A model generated the notes under the pieces. It did no database searches and had not been told where the DNA came from. It worked only from the letters and a program-made list of their open reading frames with translations. Shown one piece after another: positions 1 to 4,600 of a stretch of DNA of 5,795 bases; position 1 is the first letter of the stretch, and each line of letters begins with the position of its first letter. A program made the position numbers and the translations under genes. Location: positions 1 through 5,795 of the forward strand of contig JAPYWC010000042.1 in the NCBI GenBank assembly GCA_028276605.1. The letters run 5' to 3'. This DNA is from Desulfurococcales archaeon (lineage in GTDB: Archaea; Thermoproteota; Thermoprotei_A; Sulfolobales; Ignisphaeraceae).

Positions 1-2
1 TA

Positions 3-470
3 CCCTATGTACCACTAGTTGAGCATGTTCCTAAGAGGGAAGAGCTTAAGCCAGATCCAGGCTATGTGCTGAAGCTATTCCCAGAGATCTCACGATGTAT
101 AAGCTGCAATTCGTGTTCAGCTGCATGTCCCCAAGGCTTAAAGCCTATGGACGCAATTCAAGCAATATTAAGGGGAGATCTCAAGAAGGCCGCTGAACTA
201 ACATTTGAATGCATTGCTTGCGGCTTGTGTAGCTTAAGATGTCCAGCTGGGATAAAGCATCATGCTGTATTTAGGCTTGTAGGTAGAATTGTTGGCATAT
301 ACTTCATGCCTAGAAGTAGACAATTAGAGGAAAGGGTTAGAGAGATTGAAAGTGGTAAATATAATGCTGCCTTTGAGAAGCTTCTCTCAATGTCTATGGA
401 TGAAGTGAGGAAGATCTATAGTGAGTTCATGAAGACAGGTCGTTTACCAGAGTTTTTGGAGGTGAGGTAG
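3..470 (+). CDS. HdrC-like protein with two [4Fe-4S] clusters (5' partial)
   Basis: Small electron-transfer subunit, probably cytoplasmic, that should pass electrons to or from the flavoprotein encoded next. Counting from the internal GTG at 66, two CxxCxxCxxxCP motifs are visible: Cys 11, 14, 17, 21 and Cys 49, 52, 55, 59. This is the ferredoxin-like arrangement of heterodisulfide reductase subunit C and related proteins. After the clusters come about 75 charged, mostly helical residues with no membrane segment. The frame is open through all 21 codons upstream of 66 to the window edge (beginning PYVPLVEHVPKREELK), so 66 is not a convincing start and the gene begins outside the window. The stop TAG at 468-470 directly abuts the next ATG, and the last codons carry that gene's ribosome binding site, so the two are translationally coupled. 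An SdhB-like role is less likely because the plant-type [2Fe-2S] domain is not seen, although the N-terminus is missing. The Fe-S assignment is firm; the partner is inferred from the operon. Confidence 0.9.
   Translation, partial: PYVPLVEHVPKREELKPDPGYVLKLFPEISRCISCNSCSAACPQGLKPMDAIQAILRGDLKKAAELTFECIACGLCSLRCPAGIKHHAVFRLVGRIVGIYFMPRSRQLEERVREIESGKYNAAFEKLLSMSMDEVRKIYSEFMKTGRLPEFLEVR
458..465 (+). promoter_or_regulatory. Strong ribosome binding site for the flavoprotein
   Basis: GGAGGTGA lies five bases before the ATG at 471 and inside the last codons of the upstream Fe-S gene. It closely matches the archaeal 16S anti-Shine-Dalgarno complement. It fixes the start at 471 and supports translational coupling of the two genes. 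Confidence 0.85.
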
Positions 471-2138
471 ATGAGTGGATACCCACCTGAAATGAGGAAA
501 CTAATTCAGATAGTTGAGGATACTCGTAGAGAGAGGCTAAAGGCACCACCACCAAGAAGATTAACACTTGAGGAGAGAGAAGCGCTTGTAAAGGCTTGGC
601 ACCCAGACTATAAGCCTGAGCTTAAGAGAGCTGTTAGGATAGGTCCATGCAAAGGCATGGTGATGTATGCAGCCGTAGCTGACTTGTTAGAGTCTTGGCC
701 AATTGTTAAACCAGGCGAGATTGACTTAACTCACATAGACTACGATGTTGATGTGCTAATCATTGGCTCTGGCGGAGCTGGTTTAGCTGCTGCTTGGTGG
801 GCTGCACAGAGCGGTGTTGATCCTTCAAGTATACTTATAGTGACGAAGCTTAGATTAGGAGATAGCAATACTATAAAGTATCAAAGTGGTACTCAAGCTG
901 CTACAGCACCTGATGATAGTCCAATAATTCACTATCTCGATACTTTAGCAGGAGCTCACTTCACTAACAATCCAAAGCTTGTTAAGGTACTAGCTCTAGA
1001 AGCACCACTCATTATAAAGTGGCTTGAGGAACTTGGTGTTAGGTGGAGTCGTGTTGGTGAAGATCTTGAGAGAGTTGCTGGTGGTGGTGCATCAAGACCC
1101 AGATTACACTGTGCTGGTGATTATACAGGATTAGAGGTTATGAGGGTTTTAAAAGATGAGATAAGGTCTCTCGGTATACCAGTACTAGAGTTTCACCCAG
1201 CAATAGAGCTGTTAACAGATCCTGAAACAGGTGCTGTAGGCGGTGCTATACTACTGAACCTAGATACGGGAGAGTACAAGGTTGTGCGTAGCAAAGTTAC
1301 AATACTTGCTACAGGTGGTATAGGAAGGCTCCATATAGCTGGATTCCCGACAACCAATCACTATGGAGCAACCGGTGACGGACTTGTACTTGCGTATAGG
1401 GTTGGTGCAGGACTAGTTGATATGGATACTTTACAGTATCACCCAACAGGAGTTGCGTGGCCTGAAGCAATACTTGGTGAACTAATTCCTGAGAAGACTA
1501 GGAGTCTAGGGGCACAGCTTGTGAATGTGCATGGCCAAAGGTTCATATATGAACTTGAGCCTAGAGATGTTGTTGCATCCGCAGAAATAAGGGAGTGTGC
1601 TGAGGGTAGAGGAGTAATAACACCAACAGGCATGTGTGGAGTTTGGCTAGACACACCACTTATAGAAATGATTCATGGTCCCGGAACAATAAAGAGAGAG
1701 CTACCAGCACTTTACAGAATGTTCCTAAGGCACGGAATAGACATAACTGAGGAGCCTATACTAACATACCCAACACTACATTATCAGAATGGAGGTGTAA
1801 TGATTGATGAGTGGACCCATGTGCTGAAACCGACAGGTGAAGCTATACCAGGATTCCTAGCAGCAGGTGAAGTAACAGGAGGAATTCATGGAAAGAACAG
1901 GCTTGCAGGAAACTCAACAGCAGACATATTTGTATTTGGTAGAAGAGCAGGTATAGAAGCTGCAAGACTAGTTAAACAACTACCAAAGCCTAGAATATCA
2001 CTAAAGCATTTAGAACGCTACATGGAGGAGCTGAAGAGTATTGGAGTACCAGAAACGAGAAAAGCTCCAATACTATTACCAGATTACAGAGGAGAGGCAG
2101 TACTAAAGCGCATAATCAAATTAACTTTCACATATTAA
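471..2138 (+). CDS. Fumarate reductase/succinate dehydrogenase-type FAD flavoprotein
   Basis: A 555-residue FAD oxidoreductase of the SdhA/FrdA/aspartate oxidase superfamily, probably cytoplasmic and working with the upstream Fe-S protein. An N-terminal extension of about 92 residues precedes the FAD-binding GSGGAG (99-104). Further family motifs are SNTIKYQSG (132-140), GGGASRPRLH (204-213), ATGGIGRL (280-287), TGDG (301-304), QYHPTG (322-327), EPRDVV (363-368), HYQNGG (437-442) and GKNRLAGNS (474-482). His324, Arg365, His437 and Arg477 align with catalytic or substrate-binding residues of fumarate reductase. The covalent FAD histidine of the SHT motif is Asn133, so FAD should be non-covalent. 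Only about 65 residues follow the last FAD motif, so the long C-terminal helical domain of SdhA is missing. The terminal LLPDYR matches what I recall of a family typically paired with HdrC-like proteins, so this is probably not a truncation. Fumarate reductase is the nearest guess; the substrate is unproven. Confidence 0.92.
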   Translation: MSGYPPEMRKLIQIVEDTRRERLKAPPPRRLTLEEREALVKAWHPDYKPELKRAVRIGPCKGMVMYAAVADLLESWPIVKPGEIDLTHIDYDVDVLIIGSGGAGLAAAWWAAQSGVDPSSILIVTKLRLGDSNTIKYQSGTQAATAPDDSPIIHYLDTLAGAHFTNNPKLVKVLALEAPLIIKWLEELGVRWSRVGEDLERVAGGGASRPRLHCAGDYTGLEVMRVLKDEIRSLGIPVLEFHPAIELLTDPETGAVGGAILLNLDTGEYKVVRSKVTILATGGIGRLHIAGFPTTNHYGATGDGLVLAYRVGAGLVDMDTLQYHPTGVAWPEAILGELIPEKTRSLGAQLVNVHGQRFIYELEPRDVVASAEIRECAEGRGVITPTGMCGVWLDTPLIEMIHGPGTIKRELPALYRMFLRHGIDITEEPILTYPTLHYQNGGVMIDEWTHVLKPTGEAIPGFLAAGEVTGGIHGKNRLAGNSTADIFVFGRRAGIEAARLVKQLPKPRISLKHLERYMEELKSIGVPETRKAPILLPDYRGEAVLKRIIKLTFTY

Positions 2139-2151
2139 ACCCACAAAATAC

Positions 2152-2164
2152 TTTTTGCCATTTT
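2152..2164 (+). terminator. Possible T-run terminator after the flavoprotein gene
   Basis: CTTTTTGCCATTTT begins 12 bases after the flavoprotein stop codon and contains runs of five and four T on the coding strand. Archaeal RNA polymerase commonly terminates at such short T tracts without a hairpin. No clear stem-loop was seen. The position fits the end of the two-gene operon, but the element is weak. Confidence 0.4.
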
Positions 2165-2237
2165 ATAGCCTATGAATGAGGCAATGGAAATATAAATCAA
2201 AATAAGTAATTTTTACAAGGTTATTTAAGGGTACTTT

Positions 2238-3180
2238 CTAGTTTAGTTGAAGAAAAGGTTTATTCATATGGTTTTCAATGTTTTCTATACCGATGATTGC
2301 CAAATCCATGAGAATTTCCTATGTTGCTAAAACCTCTTCAAGTTTTTCACAACCTTCAAAACTTCTATAACTCCGTCTTGCTAATACAAGTACAGGTGAC
2401 GCTAGAGTTCTGAACCTCTTTCAAGTTCTTACTTTGTAAGAGGGTTCTGAGCGTAGCCTTTGGGATAGCCAAGCCTAGCAGTTGCACATCTCAGCTCAAC
2501 GAATACCTTAAATCTTCTTTAAGAGCTCTTACCATAGGATCTGACAGTTTCTCATAAGAGATTTCCCTTAATCCCATTCGTCCATAAGTTCACAGTTCTT
2601 ATCTACAGCATCTACAGTTATTAAATAGGTGCTCACAGAAAGTTTCCTCTACATCCTCAAGCTTAATACCGTACCTCTTAACAATCTTTGGTACAGCACC
2701 TTCGAATATGATATTCAGTATTTTAAAGCTCTTTCCAAGACTTTTGATAGCTTCCTCAATGTTAAGCTTTCTAGCAGGTTTTGCCAAACTCGTTTCATTA
2801 CAGCATCATTAACACTGAAAGGCTTACTCATAGCATCAAAAGCTTTTAACTAAATTTACACTTACCGCTTTAGTAATCCCAATTGTGTAGACTATTCTAA
2901 CAACTTTATTACATTTAGACCTAGTAGTTTCTCGCAACCGTATCAAAGACCTCTATGGTTCTCACATCTTGTAATCTAAAACTATAGTCACTATCGATAC
3001 ATCTCTACTTATGCCTTCTCCTTTTTACCTAGTAGCAAGGTTGTGAGGACTACCAGTTATAGTTGTGAATTTCGTGATGAATGCAGACCAACTCAATCTC
3101 ATGACAGCTTATACCGTTACTAAAGCTGTAGGAGTGCATGAGATTTTAGGATGATCTGCTTTTGCAACAACTCTACACTG
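2238..3180 (-). pseudogene. Decayed protein gene, family not recognised
   Basis: No intact gene lies between 2139 and 3337, but the minus strand here reads as one broken protein. Successive coherent pieces, N- to C-terminal, are: 3180-2965 (stops at 3111-3109 and 3027-3025), 2965-2921, 2936-2892, 2940-2839, 2831-2715, 2787-2599, 2618-2568, 2580-2365 (stop at 2493-2491) and 2405-2238 (stop at 2321-2319). Readable stretches include GEGISRDVSIVTIVLDYKM, KLNIEEAIKSLGKSFKI, VPKIVKRYGIKLEDVEETF, LSDPMVRALKEDLRYSL and ASPVLVLARRSYRSFEGCE. Each looks like soluble, helix-rich archaeal protein, whereas plus-strand readings look random. The longest unbroken piece is only 62 codons. About a dozen lesions argue for an old pseudogene of roughly 310 codons or more rather than sequencing error. 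No start codon or ribosome binding site is evident at the 5' end, which may itself be lost. No catalytic motif was recognised and no function is proposed. Confidence 0.55.
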
Positions 3181-3264
3181 TTTTAATTGTATGTAAAGAG
3201 AATAGAAAAGAGAGTAGAGGAGCTTATTTTAGATAAATTGTTCTGAGGAAGGTGATAGCCAAAG

Positions 3265-3272
3265 TTATAAAG
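3265..3272 (+). promoter_or_regulatory. Candidate TATA box for the TRAP transporter genes
   Basis: TTATAAAG, preceded by the purine-rich CCAAAG that could serve as a BRE, lies 66-73 bases before the ATG at 3338. Transcription would start near 3290-3297 and give a leader of about 40-48 bases, which has room for the GGTGA site. The surrounding A+T richness makes other TATA-like matches possible, for example TAAATAAAA at 3281-3289. The core TTATAA is palindromic, so it could also have served the decayed minus-strand gene. Confidence 0.35.
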
Positions 3273-3327
3273 CATTGTCTTAAATAAAACTTTATTAACT
3301 TTTATTTCAATATTTATTCTTAGTATA

Positions 3328-3332
3328 GGTGA
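3328..3332 (+). promoter_or_regulatory. Ribosome binding site that decides the start at 3338
   Basis: GGTGA lies five bases upstream of the ATG at 3338, the usual archaeal spacing. The alternative GTG at 3329 falls inside this motif and would put residues V-T-F in front of the signal anchor without any ribosome binding site of its own. ATG 3338 is therefore preferred. Confidence 0.8.
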
Positions 3333-3337
3333 CTTTT

Positions 3338-4507
3338 ATGCAAATTAAGACAGGAGTCTTTGTTGCTATAGCTATAATTTTAATTATTGTTGCTGGTTTA
3401 GCAGGATACTATGCTGGTGTTTCAAGTGTAGTACCAGTAACTAAAACCATTACAGTAACACAAGTAGTTACTGCCGTTACTACACCAACACCCACCTTAA
3501 CAACACCTACTATTTTAACACCCTCACCTACTACACCTATAAAGTTAACGATTAGGATGGGCACCTTGAAGGTAGGTAGTACTGGATACATGATTTCTGT
3601 CTACTTAAGCGATATATGGAAAAGAGAATTAGGATATGATATCTATGTATACCCGTATCCTTCAACAGATGCTATTGTTAAAGATCATGCTTTAGGAAAC
3701 TTAGAAATGTCTTACGCGAACGACTTATTACTGCTAGACTTCTATACTAATGGTAAAACATTTGGATTCTTTGTAGGTGCACTTGATGTTGCTAAGAAGT
3801 ATCCAGCAGTTGCTGTTTGGGTATACCCAATGTGGACACACGTTGTAGTACCTGCTGATAAGGCAGAGCAGTACAGATGTTGGTCCGATTTGAATGGTAA
3901 GAAAGGGTTCTTAACACCAAAAGGCTTTGGTAACCATGTAAATATGCTAAGAATTCTCAGAGCATTAGGTATTAATGTTACTCATGTTGAGTTACCACTA
4001 TCAGGTGCAAAAGTTAAAGAGGCTTTAGATAGAGGGGAAATAGATTTTGTAGCAGTGTACACAGCTGGTAAAACTATAGCTCCGTGGGTTGCAGAACTAG
4101 ATATGTTGATGAAGCTTAAACCGGTAAACTTATGTTCACATGAAATCGAGAAGTTGAAGGCTACAGGAATACCAGTAATAATGTTTGATGCTAAAGACTT
4201 CTACAAGAACAATAAAGATATGGGTACAGTTACGGCAATACCAACATACTTCTTATGGACAGCTTCAGGAGATGTTCCCGAAGACTACGTCTACAACATG
4301 CTTAAAGCGTTGGAGAAAGTCATAAAGGAGTACGCAAAATTAGTTCCAGAACTAGGTATAGCAGCAGAAGACTTTGCAAAATTCCAAGCAGAGGCCACTA
4401 AAGCAATAGCAGCTTATAAAATACCTATACATCCAGGACTAGCTAAGTATTTGAAGGAGAAGGGTCTGTGGAAATCAGAATGGGAACCACTAATACTAAA
4501 ACATTAA
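3338..4507 (+). CDS. TAXI-family TRAP transporter solute-binding protein
   Basis: Extracellular receptor of a TRAP-TAXI importer, 389 residues from ATG 3338. Residues 8-27 form a hydrophobic signal anchor with no lipobox cysteine. Residues 31-67 are a Thr/Pro/Val-rich linker typical of archaeal surface-tethered binding proteins. The TAXI domain runs from about 68 to 389. Its landmarks are the N-terminal MGTLKVGSTGYM (74-85), a central DLNGKKGFLTPKGFGN (184-199), ALDRGEIDFVAVYTAG (229-244), DVPEDYVYNMLKAL (312-325) and IPIHPGLAKYLKEKG (362-376). The last corresponds to the family's C-terminal PlHpGAxxYxxExG signature. Exactly two cysteines, 181 and 266, are present and might form a disulfide. 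The ligand is not readable from sequence; TAXI ligands are generally small organic acids or amino acids. The permease gene follows after 93 bases, as expected for this transporter class. Family assignment is firm; ligand unknown. Confidence 0.92.
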   Translation: MQIKTGVFVAIAIILIIVAGLAGYYAGVSSVVPVTKTITVTQVVTAVTTPTPTLTTPTILTPSPTTPIKLTIRMGTLKVGSTGYMISVYLSDIWKRELGYDIYVYPYPSTDAIVKDHALGNLEMSYANDLLLLDFYTNGKTFGFFVGALDVAKKYPAVAVWVYPMWTHVVVPADKAEQYRCWSDLNGKKGFLTPKGFGNHVNMLRILRALGINVTHVELPLSGAKVKEALDRGEIDFVAVYTAGKTIAPWVAELDMLMKLKPVNLCSHEIEKLKATGIPVIMFDAKDFYKNNKDMGTVTAIPTYFLWTASGDVPEDYVYNMLKALEKVIKEYAKLVPELGIAAEDFAKFQAEATKAIAAYKIPIHPGLAKYLKEKGLWKSEWEPLILKH

Positions 4508-4508
4508 G

Positions 4509-4513
4509 TTTTT
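4509..4513 (+). terminator. Possible weak T-run terminator after the binding-protein gene
   Basis: Five T residues (GTTTTTAAC) begin one base after the stop codon. With the seven-T run at 4566-4572, this A+T-rich spacer could end a share of transcripts and keep binding protein in excess over permease. The stretch is short and many T tracts occur here, so the call is tentative. Confidence 0.25.
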
Positions 4514-4535
4514 AACTTTGAACTCTATATTTGAC

Positions 4536-4555
4536 TTTAATATATTTTAATATAT
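4536..4555 (+). repeat. Perfect tandem repeat, two copies of a 10-base unit
   Basis: TTTAATATAT occurs twice in direct succession, followed by the related TTTTTATATA at 4556-4565. The unit is nearly pure A/T and TATA-like. It lies in the spacer between the binding-protein and permease genes, so it may be simple low-complexity DNA, a transcription factor site or part of a promoter. Confidence 0.6.
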
Positions 4556-4558
4556 TTT

Positions 4559-4565
4559 TATATAA
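4559..4565 (+). promoter_or_regulatory. Candidate TATA box for the permease gene
   Basis: TATATAA lies 36-42 bases before the ATG at 4601. An archaeal start site about 25 bases downstream would fall near 4588, giving a leader of about 10 bases. That would fit the poor ribosome binding site in front of this gene, only GTGGT-like at 4596-4600. The all-A/T spacer makes chance matches likely. Confidence 0.3.
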
Positions 4566-4572
4566 TTTTTTT
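4566..4572 (+). terminator. Seven-T run, possible partial terminator in the spacer
   Basis: An uninterrupted run of seven T lies on the coding strand between the binding-protein and permease genes, followed by further T-rich sequence. It is the best archaeal-type termination tract in this spacer. It sits only 28 bases before the permease ATG and overlaps the region where a permease promoter would act, so its direction of effect is uncertain. Confidence 0.35.
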
Positions 4573-4600
4573 AATTTTAATAACTTAATTGGGTAGTGGT

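Noticed and set aside
1439..1654. Minus-strand 71-codon open frame inside the flavoprotein gene
   Set aside because: It is antisense to a strongly conserved part of the flavoprotein (HPTG and PRD motifs), has no ribosome binding site, and shows no protein-like pattern.
2412..2447. Imperfect inverted repeat GAACCTCTT / AAGAGGGTTC with a 17-base loop
   Set aside because: It has a one-base mismatch, a long loop and no T tract, and lies inside the decayed gene; it is compatible with chance. No mobile-element ends or target duplications were found around it.
2599..2787. Minus-strand 62-codon frame as an independent small gene
   Set aside because: It looks like real protein, but it is continuous in sense with pieces before and after it in other frames. 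It also lacks a ribosome binding site, so it is treated as one piece of the decayed gene.
2629..2853. Plus-strand 74-codon open frame in the gap
   Set aside because: It is the complement of the more coherent minus-strand fragments. Its composition (Phe/Leu/Ser/Asn-rich) is typical of an antisense shadow, and it has no ribosome binding site.
3329..3337. GTG 3329 as start of the binding-protein gene
   Set aside because: The GTG is part of the GGTGA ribosome binding site for ATG 3338.
3409..3591. Minus-strand 60-codon open frame opposite the binding-protein linker
   Set aside because: It is a Val/Gly-rich shadow created by the repetitive Thr/Pro linker codons of the real gene.
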